Positions 47,276-57,490 of a stretch of 64,000 nucleotides of DNA are shown one piece after another. The stretch comes from Nocardia tenerifensis NBRC 101015 (GTDB lineage: Bacteria > Actinomycetota > Actinomycetes > Mycobacteriales > Mycobacteriaceae): the NCBI RefSeq assembly GCF_000308715.1, contig NZ_BAGH01000300.1:46609-110608 (forward strand). Direction: 5' to 3'. The position numbers and the translations under genes were made by a program. The notes beneath the pieces were generated by a model. It was not told where the DNA came from. It did no database searches and saw only the letters and a list, made by a program, of their open reading frames with translations. Positions within the stretch are counted from its first letter, which is position 1. The number at the start of each line of letters is the position of its first letter.

Positions 47276-49465
47276 CTACAGCATGCAGGACACGCAACCC
47301 TCGACTTCGGTTCCCTCCAGCGCCATTTGGCGCAGGCGGATGTAGTAGAGGGTCTTGATGCCCTTGCGCCAGGCGTAGATCTGGGCGCGGTTCAGGTCGC
47401 GGGTGGTCGCGGTGTCCTTGAAGAAGAGGGTCAGCGACAGGCCCTGGTCCACGTGCTGGGTGGCGGCGGCGTAGGTGTCGATGATCTTCTCGTAGCCGAT
47501 TTCGTAGGCGTCGTCGTAGTACTCGAGGTTGTCGTTGGCGAGGTAGGGCGCCGGGTAGTAGACGCGGCCGATCTTGCCCTCCTTGCGGATCTCGATCTTC
47601 GACGCCACCGGGTGGATCGAGCTGGTGGAGTGGTTGATGTAGGAGATCGAGCCGGTCGGCGGCACGGCCTGCAGGTTCTGATTGTAGATGCCGTGCTCCA
47701 TGACCGAGGCCTTGAGCTCGAGCCAGTCGGCCTGGGTCGGGATCCGCACCCCGGCGTCGGCGAACAGCCGCGCCACCCGCTCGGTCTTCGGCTCCCATAC
47801 CTGGTCGGTGTACTTGTCGAAGTACTCGCCGCTGGCGTACTTGGACTCGGGGAAGCCGCCGAAGTAGGCGCCGCGCTCCTTCGCGATCTGGTTCGACGCC
47901 CGAATCGCGTGGTACACAACGGTATAGAAGTAGATGTTGGTGAAGTCGATGCCCTCTTCGGACCCGTAGTGCACCCGCTCGCGGGCCAGGTATCCGTGCA
48001 GGTTCATCTGGCCGAGGCCGATCGCGTGGGACTCGTTGTTGCCCTGCTCGATCGAGGGCACCGAGTAGATGTGCGTCTGATCGGAGACGGCGGTGAGCGC
48101 CCGGATGGCGGTCTCGATGGTCTGCGCGAAGTCGGGTGAGTCCATCGTCTTGGCGATGTTGAGCGACCCGAGGTTGCAGGAGATGTCCTTGCCGACCTTG
48201 GCGTAGGACAGGTCGTCGTTGAACAGCGACGGCGTCGACACCTGCAGGATCTCCGAGCACAGGTTCGAGTGGGTGATCTTGCCCGCGATCGGGTTCGCGC
48301 GGTTCACCGTGTCCTCGAACATGATGTACGGGTAGCCGGACTCGAACTGCAGCTCGGCGATGGTCTGGAAGAACTCGCGCGCCTTGATCTTCGACTTGCG
48401 GATGCGCTTGTCGTCGACCATCTCGTAGTACTTCTCGGTGACGTCGATGTCGGCGAACGGCTTGCCGTAGATGCGTTCCACGTCGTACGGCGAGAACAGG
48501 TACATGTCCTCGTTCTTCTTCGCCAGCTCGAAGGTGATGTCGGGGATCACCACGCCGAGCGAGAGGGTCTTGATGCGGATCTTCTCGTCCGCGTTCTCCC
48601 GCTTGGTGTCCAGGAACCGGTAGATGTCGGGGTGGTGCGCGTGCAGGTACACCGCGCCCGCGCCCTGGCGCGCGCCGAGCTGGTTGGCGTAGGAGAACGA
48701 GTCCTCGAGCAGCTTCATGATCGGGATGACGCCCGAGCTCTGGTTCTCGATCTTCTTGATCGGCGCGCCGTGCTCGCGAATATTGCTGAGCAGCAACGCG
48801 ACCCCGCCGCCGCGCTTGGACAGCTGCAGGGCGGAGTTGATGGAGCGCCCGATGGACTCCATGTTGTCCTCGATGCGCAGCAGGAAGCACGACACCGGCT
48901 CGCCGCGCTGCTTCTTGCCCGAGTTGAGGAAGGTCGGGGTGGCCGGCTGGAAGCGGCCGTCGATGATCTCGTCGACCAGCTTGCGCGCGAGCACCTCGTC
49001 GCCCGCGGCGAGGGTGAGCGCGACCATGCAGACCCGGTCCTCGAACCGCTCCAGGTAGCGCTTGCCGTCGAAGGTCTTGAGCGTGTACGAGGTGTAGTAC
49101 TTGAACGCGCCGAGGAAGGTGGGGAACCGGAACTTCTTCGCGTACGCCTGCTGGAACAGCTGCTTGATGAACGGCCGGCTGTACTGGTCCAGCACCTCCG
49201 GCTCGTAGTAGTTCTCGTCGACCAGGTAGTCCAGCTTCTCGTCCAGGTTGTGGAAGAAGACGGTGTTCTGGTTGACGTGCTGCAGGAAGTACTGGTGCGC
49301 GGCCTCGCGGTCCTTGTCGAACTGGATCTCACCGTTCGGGCCGTACAAGTTCAGCATCGCGTTGAGGGCGTGGTAGTCCATGACCTCGGTGGTGTCCGCA
49401 CCGCGCGTGGCGGCCTGCTCTAAGCGAGCCGTTTTTCCGGCCGGTGCTGTCGTCGTTGTTGCCAA
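47276..49465 (-). CDS. nrdE: class Ib ribonucleotide reductase, large subunit
   Basis: The 729-residue catalytic subunit reduces ribonucleoside diphosphates. [20 protein letters not shown] near the start, [21 protein letters not shown] (first active-site Cys), NLCSEI (thiyl-radical Cys), and the C-terminal redox pair GCVSCML are intact. It lacks the N-terminal ATP-cone, as expected for class Ib. I place the start at TTG 49465 with GAGAGGG upstream; this overlaps nrdI by 46 bp. The nearest in-frame ATG, at 49382, would remove the N-terminal arm. Gene order nrdH-nrdI-nrdE is standard for class Ib. Confidence 0.93.
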   Translation of the reverse strand: MATTTTAPAGKTARLEQAATRGADTTEVMDYHALNAMLNLYGPNGEIQFDKDREAAHQYFLQHVNQNTVFFHNLDEKLDYLVDENYYEPEVLDQYSRPFIKQLFQQAYAKKFRFPTFLGAFKYYTSYTLKTFDGKRYLERFEDRVCMVALTLAAGDEVLARKLVDEIIDGRFQPATPTFLNSGKKQRGEPVSCFLLRIEDNMESIGRSINSALQLSKRGGGVALLLSNIREHGAPIKKIENQSSGVIPIMKLLEDSFSYANQLGARQGAGAVYLHAHHPDIYRFLDTKRENADEKIRIKTLSLGVVIPDITFELAKKNEDMYLFSPYDVERIYGKPFADIDVTEKYYEMVDDKRIRKSKIKAREFFQTIAELQFESGYPYIMFEDTVNRANPIAGKITHSNLCSEILQVSTPSLFNDDLSYAKVGKDISCNLGSLNIAKTMDSPDFAQTIETAIRALTAVSDQTHIYSVPSIEQGNNESHAIGLGQMNLHGYLARERVHYGSEEGIDFTNIYFYTVVYHAIRASNQIAKERGAYFGGFPESKYASGEYFDKYTDQVWEPKTERVARLFADAGVRIPTQADWLELKASVMEHGIYNQNLQAVPPTGSISYINHSTSSIHPVASKIEIRKEGKIGRVYYPAPYLANDNLEYYDDAYEIGYEKIIDTYAAATQHVDQGLSLTLFFKDTATTRDLNRAQIYAWRKGIKTLYYIRLRQMALEGTEVEGCVSCML

Positions 49466-49887
49466 AACAATCCCAATCCCTCTCGGACGCGCTCGACGTC
49501 CTCGGCGGTTCCCATGAGTTCGAAGCGATACAGGTACGGCACCCCGCACTTACGCGAGATCACGTCGCCCGCACAGCAGTAGGTATCGCCGAAGTTCGTG
49601 TTGCCCGCCGCGATCACGCCACGCAGCAGGGCGCGGTTGTGCGGATCGTTGAGGAACTTGGCGACCTGCCGCGGCACGAAATCCTTGTCGGATCTGCTCC
49701 CACCCAAAACGTGCCGACCGCCCCCGTAGGTGGGGACGATCAGCACGTAGGGTTCGTCGACGCGCAGCGAATCGGCGGTGTGCAGTGGAATGCGAGTCGC
49801 CGGGAGACCCAGCTTCTCGACGAAGCGATGCGTGTTCTCCGAGGCGCTGGAGAAGTAGACGAGCGCGGTCCCGGTGGACACGGTCAC
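49420..49887 (-). CDS. nrdI: flavodoxin-like NrdI
   Basis: The 155-residue flavoprotein supplies the oxidant for assembling the dimanganese-tyrosyl radical in NrdF. It shows the NrdI pattern: [19 protein letters not shown] (phosphate loop SSASENT), VPTYGGG and [20 protein letters not shown]. The start is GTG 49887, preceded by GAGGAGAG. It lies 33 bp after nrdH, and nrdE begins inside its 3' end. Confidence 0.95.
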   Translation of the reverse strand: MTVSTGTALVYFSSASENTHRFVEKLGLPATRIPLHTADSLRVDEPYVLIVPTYGGGRHVLGGSRSDKDFVPRQVAKFLNDPHNRALLRGVIAAGNTNFGDTYCCAGDVISRKCGVPYLYRFELMGTAEDVERVREGLGLFWQQRRQHRPEKRLA

Positions 49888-49920
49888 CTCTCCTCTCGGA
49901 GGAACGGAAAGCGGAAGCGG

Positions 49921-50154
49921 TCAGGCCGCCACGGTGGCGAGCGACTTGATGCGGTCGGGGCGGAAGCCGGACCAGTGGTCCTCACCGGCCACCACGACCG
50001 GCGCCTGCAGGTAACCGAGGGCCATGACGTAGTCACGCGCCTCGTCGTTCTCGGAGATGTCGACGACCTCGTAGTCCACCCCGGCCTTGTCGAGGGCCTT
50101 GTAGGTGGCGTTGCACTGGACGCAAGCGGGCTTGGTGTACACGGTGACGGTCAT
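49921..50154 (-). CDS. nrdH: glutaredoxin-like NrdH
   Basis: The 77-residue electron donor for NrdE has the redox motif CVQC (residues 11-14) in VYTKPACVQCNATYKALDKA, the cis-proline region APVVVAG and the C-terminal WSGFRPDRIKSL segment typical of NrdH. ATG 50154 has AGAGGG 9 nt upstream. It heads the nrdHIE operon; NrdR-like boxes lie 165-212 bp upstream. Confidence 0.95.
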   Translation of the reverse strand: MTVTVYTKPACVQCNATYKALDKAGVDYEVVDISENDEARDYVMALGYLQAPVVVAGEDHWSGFRPDRIKSLATVAA

Positions 50155-50318
50155 TGGTATCCCTCTTCTCCTTGTGCCTGATCCACAGCCTGTGATCCGT
50201 ATGCAGTGCTTGTCGACCTTGCTGCGCAAACTCCTGGATCTGGCTTCGAATCCCCTGTTCAGCCCCTTCGGGCCGATGCTCACAGAGCGGGGTGCCATGC
50301 CGTCTTCCAGTACCGAAG

Positions 50319-50366
50319 ACACTACACCTAGTGGCCGACAGATTCATACAACACGACATGTTGCGA
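50319..50366 (-). promoter_or_regulatory. tandem NrdR-like boxes upstream of nrdHIE
   Basis: Plus-strand ACACTACACCTAGTGG (50319-50334) and ACACGACATGTTGCGA (50351-50366) match the NrdR consensus at about 12 and 11 of 16 positions and are again exactly 16 bp apart, the same geometry as before nrdF. The remainder of 50155-50545 holds the nrdH leader and a weak hairpin but no gene that I can support. Confidence 0.65.
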
Positions 50367-50490
50367 GTCACAAAGATGAAATTCGACGGCGGTAAGTCCC
50401 TGGCCGCTCGATTCGCAACCCGACACGACCGTGGTGCAGATCACAATTTCGTACCGTAGCTCACTTCCAGCAAACTATCGGGACAGACGG

Positions 50491-50526
50491 AGAGGGCCAC
50501 CTCCACCCGTGTGGAAATGACCCTCT
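50491..50526 (-). terminator. possible terminator of the FMN reductase gene
   Basis: AGAGGG-CCAC (50491-50500) can pair with GTGG (50511-50514) and CCCTCT (50521-50526), leaving a 6-nt bulge. It lies about 20 bp past the minus-strand stop. The hairpin is imperfect, so confidence is low. Confidence 0.4.
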
Positions 50527-50545
50527 GAATGACCGGTCGGGAAGC

Positions 50546-51115
50546 TTACACCGCGGCCAGCTCGCCCCGAGTGGCCTGCACCAGCTCGTGCACGGTGGCC
50601 GCCAGCGCGGTGAGCGCCTCGGCATCCTCGCGCGGGTGCGTCACGCCGAAGCGCTCGCCGATCGTGGCGAAGTGCAGGTGCGCGGACTCCACCACGCTCG
50701 CGCCGGCCACGCCCAGCGACTTCACCGTGTCGCCGTGCGCCCACTGCGCGGCGTTCGGGCTGATCGACGCGCTGATCACGGCGGTCGGCTTGCCCTTGAG
50801 CGCGCCGGCGCCGTACGGCCGGGAGGCCCAATCGATGGCGTTCTTCAACACGCCCGGCAGGGTGCCGTTGTACTCCGGGGTCGCGATCAGCAGTCCGTCG
50901 GCGGCGGCGACGGCGTCGCGCAGCGCCTGCGCGGCTGCGGGGACGACACCCTCGGCATCGAGGTCTTCGTTGTAGAAGGGGATGTCGGCGAGCCCCTCGT
51001 AGACGGTGATCTCCACGCCCTCGGGGGCGGTCTGCACGGCGGTCTCGGCGAGCTGCCGGTTGATCGAGGCGGCGCGAAGGCTTCCGACGAGAGCGAGGAT
51101 GCGGGTCTGGGCCAT
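50546..51115 (-). CDS. NADPH-dependent FMN reductase-family protein
   Basis: The 189-residue flavodoxin-like protein has the flavin phosphate loop LALVGSLRAASINRQLAE, ATPEYNGTLPGVLKNAIDWASRP and a following SASISPNAAQWA segment, as in NAD(P)H:FMN reductases and azoreductases (the Rv3054c position). It could supply reduced flavin to the monooxygenases in the accessory block, but its conserved place next to nrdH suggests an older role in redox balance. It is divergent from a TetR gene across a palindromic operator. Confidence 0.9.
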   Translation of the reverse strand: MAQTRILALVGSLRAASINRQLAETAVQTAPEGVEITVYEGLADIPFYNEDLDAEGVVPAAAQALRDAVAAADGLLIATPEYNGTLPGVLKNAIDWASRPYGAGALKGKPTAVISASISPNAAQWAHGDTVKSLGVAGASVVESAHLHFATIGERFGVTHPREDAEALTALAATVHELVQATRGELAAV

Positions 51116-51165
51116 GACGACTCCTGGTGTACTGAAGGTGTGGTGTCCGAACTTTCACAGATGAC

Positions 51166-51187
51166 TAACCGGACCATGGTCCGATTA
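51166..51187. promoter_or_regulatory. TetR operator between FMN reductase and tetR
   Basis: A perfect 14-bp palindrome CGGACCATGGTCCG (51170-51183) extends to TAA/TTA outer arms with one mismatched pair. It lies about 50 bp before the FMN reductase start and 20 bp before the tetR start, so it can control both. Confidence 0.75.
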
Positions 51188-51204
51188 CTTCCCTCGGAAA
51201 TGGC

Positions 51205-51864
51205 GTGAATGCTGTGAGCTACCCCACACCCGATCTCCCCGCGCCTCGGGCGCGTCCGCTGCTCGGCGTCGGTGCGCCGCTGCCGGGCGCGGCCGGACCC
51301 ACCGAGCGCGCCGACGCCGCCCGCAATCGGCAGCTGCTGCTCGACGCCGCTCAGCAGTTGGTGCGCGAGCAGGGGGTGGACAGCCTCACCATGGACGCGC
51401 TGGCCAAGCGGGCCGGGGTCGGCAAGGGCACCGTCTTCCGCCGGTTCGGCAACCGGTCGGGCCTGCTGATGGCGCTGCTCGATCACTCAGAGCGCAAAGC
51501 CCAGGAGGCGTTCATGTTCGGGCCGCCGCCGCTGGGGCCGGGCGCGGCGCCGGTGGACCGGCTCGTCGCGTTCGGCCGGGCGCGGCTGCTCGACATCGAG
51601 GTGGAGGGCGAGCTGTATCGCGCCGCGGAGGTCGGCGAGGCGGGCGAGCGCTACTCGGGCGCGCCGTACATGTTGCTCAAGGCGCACGTGTCGATGCTGC
51701 TGCGGCAGGCCGGGATGTCCGGCGAGATCGCGTTGACCGCGGACAGCCTGCTCGCCTCGCTCAGCGCCGCGCTGATCATGCATCAGTTGCGCGCGCAGGG
51801 GTATACCCGCGAGCAGATCGGCGACAACTGGGAAGCGATTGTGCGCCGCGTTGTCACAGGGTGA
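51205..51864 (+). CDS. TetR-family regulator (Rv3055-like)
   Basis: The 219-residue protein has a ~30-residue Pro/Ala-rich N-terminal arm, an HTH at ~38-85 ([39 protein letters not shown]) and a helical effector domain. The start is uncertain: GTG 51205 is first; GTG 51214 is next, and neither has a strong ribosome-binding site. Divergence from the FMN reductase gene with a shared palindrome mirrors the Rv3054c/Rv3055 arrangement. Confidence 0.88.
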   Translation: MNAVSYPTPDLPAPRARPLLGVGAPLPGAAGPTERADAARNRQLLLDAAQQLVREQGVDSLTMDALAKRAGVGKGTVFRRFGNRSGLLMALLDHSERKAQEAFMFGPPPLGPGAAPVDRLVAFGRARLLDIEVEGELYRAAEVGEAGERYSGAPYMLLKAHVSMLLRQAGMSGEIALTADSLLASLSAALIMHQLRAQGYTREQIGDNWEAIVRRVVTG

Positions 51865-51886
51865 ATCGACAGTAAAGTGGGCTGCC

Positions 51887-52714
51887 ATGCGGAACCTGCG
51901 CGAACAGATCATCAGCGAGTTGGGCGTTCGACCGAGCATCGAGCCGAAGGAAGAGGTACGACGCCGGGTCGATTTTCTCAAGGACTACCTGAACGCCACT
52001 CCCGCAAAGGGTTTCGTGCTGGGCATCAGTGGCGGGCAGGACAGCTCGCTGGCGGGCAAGCTGTGCCAGCTGGCCGTGTCGGAGCTGCGCGAGGAGGGCG
52101 GCGACGCGACGTTCGTCGCCGTGCGCCTGCCCTACGGCGTGCAGTCCGATGAGGCCGACGCGCGCACCGCGCTGCGCTTCATCGAGCCGGACAAGACGGT
52201 GTCGGTGAATGTGCGGCCGAGCGCGAACGCGACCGCGGGCGAGGTGGCCTCCGCGCTGAAGATCGACAAGCTGCGCGATTTCGTGCGCGGCAATGTGAAG
52301 GCGCGGGAGCGGATGGTGATCCAGTACGCGATCGCCGGTCAGGAGAACCTGCTCGTCATCGGCACCGATCACGCGGCCGAGGCGGTCACCGGCTTCTTCA
52401 CCAAGTACGGCGACGGCGGCGTCGATCTCACCCCGCTGACCGGGCTCACCAAGCACCAGGGCGCCGCGCTGCTGCAGGAACTCGGCGCGCCGGAGAGCCT
52501 GTGGTCGAAGGTTCCCACCGCCGACCTGGAGGACGACCGTCCCTCGCTCCCCGACGAGGAGGCCCTCGGCCTGACCTATCGCGAGATCGACGACTATCTC
52601 GAGGGCAAGGACGTCACCGACGAGGTCGCGAAGCGCATCGAGTCGATCTATCTGAATACCCGGCACAAGCGGACCGTGCCGGTCTCCCCGCTCGACACCT
52701 GGTGGCGCGAGTAG
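51887..52714 (+). CDS. nadE: ammonia-dependent NAD synthetase NadE
   Basis: The 275-residue enzyme amidates deamido-NAD in the last step of NAD synthesis. It has the N-type ATP pyrophosphatase P-loop [10 protein letters not shown] (~45), the [21 protein letters not shown] segment and a C-terminal [14 protein letters not shown]. No glutaminase domain is present, so it is the NH3-dependent form; mycobacteria use a longer glutamine-dependent NadE, so a second enzyme may exist elsewhere. TAAAGT 8 nt before ATG 51887 and the lack of a strong ribosome-binding site hint at a near-leaderless mRNA. It converges on the ECF sigma gene with 10 bp between stops. Confidence 0.93.
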   Translation: MRNLREQIISELGVRPSIEPKEEVRRRVDFLKDYLNATPAKGFVLGISGGQDSSLAGKLCQLAVSELREEGGDATFVAVRLPYGVQSDEADARTALRFIEPDKTVSVNVRPSANATAGEVASALKIDKLRDFVRGNVKARERMVIQYAIAGQENLLVIGTDHAAEAVTGFFTKYGDGGVDLTPLTGLTKHQGAALLQELGAPESLWSKVPTADLEDDRPSLPDEEALGLTYREIDDYLEGKDVTDEVAKRIESIYLNTRHKRTVPVSPLDTWWRE

Positions 52715-52724
52715 CCACCGCTCG

Positions 52725-53981
52725 TCAGGGCGTTCGCGGCCCCGGCGTCGCCGCCCGCTCGACTTCCGCCAGACGGCGGGCCAAGAAGCGGCGCACCTGC
52801 TCGTTCGGCGTGCGATCCAGCGCCGCACGGTAATTCGTCGCGGACTCCGCGTAGCGACCCGCTCGGCGGAGCAGGTCGGCGCGGGTGGCCGGGACGAGGT
52901 GCGCGGCGGCCAGTCGGGGATGGCCGGCCACCTCGTCGAGGGCGGCGAGACCGGCGTCGAAGCCGTGCAGGAAGCCCACGGCGATGGCGCGGTTCACCGC
53001 GACGATCGGGGAACCGGACTGGGCGAGCAGCGCGTCATAGCTGGAAACTATTGCGGCCCAATTGGTTTCCGCGAAGGTAGCGGCGGTGGCGTGGGCGGCG
53101 GCGATGCGGGCCTGAAGCAGGTAGGGGCCGTTACCGTCCGCCGCTGCCGAGACCAGACAGCGCAGCCCCGCCTCGATCCGGTCGCGATTCCACCCACGCC
53201 GGTCCTGCTCATCGATCGGCACCAGTTCGCCTTCGCCGCAACGCCGTTGGCTGCGGCGGCTGTCGTTGAGCAGCATCAGGGCGAGCAGTGCGCGCGCCTC
53301 CGGCTCGTCCGGCAGCAGCGCGCACAGCAGCCGCCCGAGCCGAATAGCCTCGTCGCACAACTCGTCTCGGATGGCCGCGGGACCCTCGGTGGCCGAATAC
53401 CCCTCCGTGAACACCAGATACACGCAGGCGAGCACCGCGGGCAGCCGCTCCGGCAGGAGCTGAACGGGCGGCACCCGCAGCGGGATGCCCGCCGCGCGAA
53501 TCTTCGCCTTCGCGCGGGTGAGGCGTTGCGCCACGGTGTGTTCCGGCTGCAGGAAGGCCCGCGCGATCTCGACGGTCCGCAAGCCGCACACCAGCCGCAG
53601 CGTGAGCGCGACCCGTGACTCCGGCGACAGGGCGGGATGGCAGCAGGTGAAGATCATGCGTAGTTGATCGTCCGGCACCGGCGTCACGTCGGGCTCCTCG
53701 TAGGGCGCGGCCGACCGGATCGCGTCGTATTCCTTGGCACCCCTGGCCGATTCGCGCCGCACCCGATCCAGTGCGCGATTGCGCGCCGCGGTGGTGATCC
53801 AGGCGCCCGGATTCACCGGCACGCCGCGCTCCGGCCAGCTGCGCAGCGCGTCGGCGAACGCCTCGTGCACCGCGTCCTCGGCCAGCCCGATATCGCCGAC
53901 CAGCCGCGCGACGGTGGCGAGGGCCCGGCCGAACTCGGCACGGTAGATGCCGTCGATCGTCTCGGCCGGGCCCGTGCGCAC
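52725..53981 (-). CDS. ECF sigma factor with C-terminal extension (ECF42/DUF6596 type)
   Basis: The 418-residue protein has sigma region 2 (~10-75, FGRALATVARLVGDIGLAED, AWITTAARNRALDRVR), region 4 (~110-165, LSPESRVALTLRLVCGLRTV, VAQRLTRAKAKIR) and a long C-terminal TPR-like/DUF6596 domain (~180-415). This architecture defines the ECF42-type group, which lacks a classical anti-sigma and is encoded with DGPF/YCII proteins, as here: the GTG start at 53981 is 2 bp after the YCII gene stop. The C-terminal domain is thought to regulate activity. Confidence 0.92.
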   Translation of the reverse strand: MRTGPAETIDGIYRAEFGRALATVARLVGDIGLAEDAVHEAFADALRSWPERGVPVNPGAWITTAARNRALDRVRRESARGAKEYDAIRSAAPYEEPDVTPVPDDQLRMIFTCCHPALSPESRVALTLRLVCGLRTVEIARAFLQPEHTVAQRLTRAKAKIRAAGIPLRVPPVQLLPERLPAVLACVYLVFTEGYSATEGPAAIRDELCDEAIRLGRLLCALLPDEPEARALLALMLLNDSRRSQRRCGEGELVPIDEQDRRGWNRDRIEAGLRCLVSAAADGNGPYLLQARIAAAHATAATFAETNWAAIVSSYDALLAQSGSPIVAVNRAIAVGFLHGFDAGLAALDEVAGHPRLAAAHLVPATRADLLRRAGRYAESATNYRAALDRTPNEQVRRFLARRLAEVERAATPGPRTP

Positions 53982-53983
53982 GG

Positions 53984-54691
53984 TCAGAAACCGACGTTGA
54001 CGATTCGGCGAACTTCGGTGCGTCCCTTGTCGCCTCGCGGAATCCGCTGCGCGAGCTCCGCGGCCTGCTCCCGGCTCGCCGCCGTGAACACGTACAGGCC
54101 GTCCACCACCTCGGCGCCCTCGGTGTACGGGCCGTCGGTCAGCAACAACTTCCCGTCCCGCTCGCGGACGACGGTCGCGGTCTCCGGTGGTTGCAGCGCC
54201 CCGGCCCCCTGAATCGCCGCGCCGGCATTTTCCGCGAACCGCTGATGCTCGACGGCCATCTTCTCCCACTCGGGCGTGCCGGGCGCGACGATATCGCCCT
54301 GCGGCTCCCACAGCAGCGCCGTCCACCAGTCGTCGCCCGGCACCGTGTGCGGCGACCACATCACCATCGGCCGCACCTCCACCGAACCGCGCGCCGCGGC
54401 CGGAACCTTCCTGGCGAGTTGGATCGCCTCGTCCAGATTCGCGCACTCGAAAACATAGAAGCCGCCTACGACCTCGGCCTGTTCGGTGAACGGGCCGTCG
54501 GTGACCAAGGTCTTCCCGCCGTCGCGGCGGACCGAGATCGCGGTGTCCGGCGGATACAGCGCCGCGCCGCCCGCGATCGCCCCGGCCGCCTGCTGCTCGA
54601 ACTCCGCGTACTTCGCCACCCCCGCGTCGAACTCCGGCGTCCCCGGCCGGGCTCCCTCTCCGCCGCCCACCAGCGTGGCCAAATAGTGCAT
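53984..54691 (-). CDS. tandem YCII/DGPF-domain protein, sigma-factor partner
   Basis: The 235-residue protein consists of two YCII-related modules (about 1-110 and 125-235), each with a DGPF-type motif: LVTDGPFTEQAEVVGGFYVF and LLTDGPYTEGAEVVDGLYVF. Single-domain versions are usual beside ECF42 sigma factors; here two are fused. I choose ATG 54691, with GAAAGG 9 nt upstream, over TTG 54700. It probably senses or modifies something that alters the sigma factor, but this is unproven. Confidence 0.9.
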   Translation of the reverse strand: MHYLATLVGGGEGARPGTPEFDAGVAKYAEFEQQAAGAIAGGAALYPPDTAISVRRDGGKTLVTDGPFTEQAEVVGGFYVFECANLDEAIQLARKVPAAARGSVEVRPMVMWSPHTVPGDDWWTALLWEPQGDIVAPGTPEWEKMAVEHQRFAENAGAAIQGAGALQPPETATVVRERDGKLLLTDGPYTEGAEVVDGLYVFTAASREQAAELAQRIPRGDKGRTEVRRIVNVGF

Positions 54692-54802
54692 GGTCGCCAA
54701 CCTTTCTCGAAGGGAGAGGCCCGATGCCCTTCCCTACCCAGACGACGAACACCGCACGGCTTTCTCTACACGGCGCGAAATATTTCTACTCCGGGTCGCG
54801 GA

Positions 54803-55045
54803 TCAACCGCCCGCGAACGGCGGGAGAACGTCCACGCGCGGCGTCAACGCCGCCTCCGGGTCCCTGGTCAGCTCGTCGCCGACGAGGTAGGCGCACACCG
54901 CCAGCATCTTGTCGAGGTCGGCGCCGTACGAGGCGGACAGCGTCGAGCGCAGGTCGGCGACGGTCGCGCCGACGGGAAGGTCGAGGGTCTCGCGATCCTT
55001 GCCGACGGCGTCGGCGATGGCGGCGAAGTAGCGGATCTCAACCAC
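54803..55045 (-). CDS. moaD: molybdopterin synthase small subunit MoaD
   Basis: The 80-residue ubiquitin-like sulfur carrier begins [20 protein letters not shown] and ends with the required Gly-Gly in [10 protein letters not shown], which is thiocarboxylated and donates sulfur to precursor Z. The start is GTG 55045, overlapping the end of moaA by 8 bp. Its partner MoaE is encoded at 58533 on the other strand. Confidence 0.93.
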   Translation of the reverse strand: MVEIRYFAAIADAVGKDRETLDLPVGATVADLRSTLSASYGADLDKMLAVCAYLVGDELTRDPEAALTPRVDVLPPFAGG

Positions 55046-56096
55046 CGATGGCTCCCATCGTGCGTTCGGGCGGGACGAAGCCCTCGGCGTCGATGCCGTG
55101 GCCCGCCCACTTGTTCCACATCGCGCCGCGCCACAGCGTGGCGAGTTCGGCGTCGTCCGCGCCCGAGCGCAGCGCCTGGCGCAGGTCGTACTCCTGGTCG
55201 CTGAACAGGCACGAGCGCAGCATGCCGTCGGCGGTGAGGCGGGTGCGGTCGCAGGTGTCGCAGAACTTGCGGGTGACCGACGCGATGATGCCGACGGTCG
55301 CGGGTCCGCCGTCGACCAGCCAGGTCTCGGCGGGGGCCGAAGGGTCGTCGCGGCCGGCCGCGGTGAGCTCGAAGCGCTCGCCGAGCACGTCGAGCAGCTC
55401 CGCGGCGGTGACCATGTTGGCGCGGGCCCATTCGTGGTCGGCGTCGAGCGGCATCTCCTCGATGAACCGCAGCGTGCACTCCTCGTCCAGGCACCACTGG
55501 AGCAGATCGGCTGCGCCGGAGAGCGTTTCCCGCATGAGCACGGCGTTGATCTTCACCGGGGCCAGCCCGGCGTCGCGGGCGGCCCGGATGCCGGCCAGCG
55601 CCGAGTCGAGTCGATCGCGCCGGGTCAGCTCGGCGTATCCGGCTCGATCGACGGTGTCGAGCGAGACGTTCACCCGGTGCAGTCCGGCGGCGGCGAGGCC
55701 GCGGGCGCGGTGCTCGAGTCCGACGCCGTTGGTCGTCATGGCCAGCGGCGTGCCGGGCACCTGTTCGTGGCAGCCCGCGATGATCCGTTCGAGGTCGCGG
55801 CGCATCAGCGGCTCACCGCCGGTGAACCGCACCTCCTGCACGCCGAGTTCGCGCACCGCCAGGCGCACCAGACGCACGATCTCCTCGACCGTCAGCAGTT
55901 CGTGCTGCGGTATCGCGGGCAGGCCCTCCTCGGGCATGCAGTACGTACAGCGCAGCGAACACTTCTCGGTGATGGACACCCGTAGATCCCGGGCGACCCG
56001 CCCGAATCGATCGAGCAGGAACGGCGTGTCGGGGCGGCCGTCGAGCGAGGGACGCCCGGAACGCACGGCAGGTATCCCCATCTCGACCAGAGTCAC
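55038..56096 (-). CDS. moaA: GTP 3',8-cyclase MoaA
   Basis: The 352-residue radical-SAM enzyme makes the first molybdopterin precursor from GTP together with MoaC. The N-terminal cluster motif is CSLRCTYC (~46), with GGEP following; the C-terminal second cluster uses CDTC and a later Cys ([19 protein letters not shown]), and the chain ends in Gly-Gly, needed for activity. GTG 56096 is used; ATG 56081 is possible. It forms a unit with moaD and is divergent from moeA. Confidence 0.94.
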   Translation of the reverse strand: MTLVEMGIPAVRSGRPSLDGRPDTPFLLDRFGRVARDLRVSITEKCSLRCTYCMPEEGLPAIPQHELLTVEEIVRLVRLAVRELGVQEVRFTGGEPLMRRDLERIIAGCHEQVPGTPLAMTTNGVGLEHRARGLAAAGLHRVNVSLDTVDRAGYAELTRRDRLDSALAGIRAARDAGLAPVKINAVLMRETLSGAADLLQWCLDEECTLRFIEEMPLDADHEWARANMVTAAELLDVLGERFELTAAGRDDPSAPAETWLVDGGPATVGIIASVTRKFCDTCDRTRLTADGMLRSCLFSDQEYDLRQALRSGADDAELATLWRGAMWNKWAGHGIDAEGFVPPERTMGAIGG

Positions 56097-56235
56097 CCGT
56101 CCATTATGACCTCCGCGCGCTCGCGGTCAGCCGCGGAAGGTACGGAATCGCGCACCGCGCGCGGCACGAGTTTGTGAGGTTCCTACAAGCCGGACGGCCG
56201 ATGTACCGCGCCCGCTGGACGTTAGGCTGGCCCAC

Positions 56236-57471
56236 ATGAATCCTCGGCCCGCCAGCGTCTCGGCCCGGCCCGTCGACGAGTACCGCGGCGATATCGAACA
56301 GCTGTTGCGTCCGCTGGCCGCGCGCTCGGCCGACACCGTCCCGGTGCCGCAGGCCCTCGGCAGGCAACTCGCCGAGGACGTCCGCTCGCCCCTCGATCTA
56401 CCGGTGTTCCGCAACTCGGCCATGGACGGCTACGCGGTGCGGGCCGAGTCCGTCGCGGTCGCGCCGGTGACGCTGCCGCTGGCCGGCGTCGTCGCGGCGG
56501 GCAATGCCGGGCAGAACCCCTTGCCGCCCGGCGCGGCGATCAAGGTGATGACCGGCGCGCCCATCCCGCCCGGCGCGGACTGCGTGATCCCGGTGGAGGA
56601 CGTGCGCGCGGGCGAGGACGCGATCACCGTCGAGCGTGGCCGCAGCGCAGGCGAATTCGTGCGCGAGGCCGGTACCGATGTGCGGACGGGCGACCTGCTG
56701 GCGCACGCGGGCACGCGGCTCGAGCCGCGGCACATCGCGGCCCTCGCCGCGGTCGGCCTGCCGAGCGTGTCCGTGTTCCGCCCCGTCCGGGCCGCGGTGA
56801 TCACCACCGGTGACGAGCTCGTCCCGGCGGGCAGCACGCTGCACCCGGGACAGATCTACAACTCCAACGGGATCGCGCTGGCGGCCGCGCTCGGTGCCAA
56901 CGGAGTCGAGGTCGTCTCGGTCGCGCACAGCACCGATGAGCCGTCGCAGTTCCGCAAGCTGCTCGACGCCGCGACCGGCGCCGCCGACGTCGTGTTCACC
57001 TCCGGCGGGGTGTCCAAGGGCGATTTCGAGGTCGTCAAGGACGTGCTCGAGCCGCTCGGCGGGCGCTTCGGCTCGGTCGCCATGCAGCCGGGCGGGCCGC
57101 AGGGGCTCACGGTCGTCGACGGGGTTCCGGTGCTCAGCTTCCCCGGTAATCCGGTCAGCACGATGGTGTCGTTCGAGGTGTTCGCCCGGCCGATCCTGCG
57201 CGCGCTCGCCGGGCTGCCCCCGGTCGACGGCTACCGCCTCCCGCTGCGCGACGAGGTGGCCCGGTCTCCGCAGGGCAAGCGGCAGTTCTTGCGCGGCAAG
57301 CTGATTCGCGCGGCCGACGGAGATCCGCCGACGCCGGAGGCGGTCGAGGTGGTGTCCGGGCCCGGGTCGCATCTCGTCGCGGGCATGGCGTGGGCGGACG
57401 TGCTGATCGATGTCCCCGCCGAGGCGACCTCGCTGCCCGCGGGCGCCGCTGTGCGAGTGTGGTCGCTGTGA
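56236..57471 (+). CDS. moeA: molybdopterin molybdenumtransferase MoeA
   Basis: The 411-residue enzyme inserts molybdate into adenylylated molybdopterin. Segments typical of MoeA include LPVFRNSAMDGYAVRAE (~55), VMTGAPIPPGADCVIPVED, VITTGDELV, FTSGGVSKGDFEVVKDVLE and LSFPGNPVSTMVSFEVF. TAGGCT (56223-56228) lies 7 nt before ATG 56236 with no ribosome-binding site, so the mRNA looks leaderless. moaC-mog and moaE follow in the same operon. Confidence 0.94.
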   Translation: MNPRPASVSARPVDEYRGDIEQLLRPLAARSADTVPVPQALGRQLAEDVRSPLDLPVFRNSAMDGYAVRAESVAVAPVTLPLAGVVAAGNAGQNPLPPGAAIKVMTGAPIPPGADCVIPVEDVRAGEDAITVERGRSAGEFVREAGTDVRTGDLLAHAGTRLEPRHIAALAAVGLPSVSVFRPVRAAVITTGDELVPAGSTLHPGQIYNSNGIALAAALGANGVEVVSVAHSTDEPSQFRKLLDAATGAADVVFTSGGVSKGDFEVVKDVLEPLGGRFGSVAMQPGGPQGLTVVDGVPVLSFPGNPVSTMVSFEVFARPILRALAGLPPVDGYRLPLRDEVARSPQGKRQFLRGKLIRAADGDPPTPEAVEVVSGPGSHLVAGMAWADVLIDVPAEATSLPAGAAVRVWSL

Positions 57472-57490
57472 TCCGTTCCAGGAGTAATCG

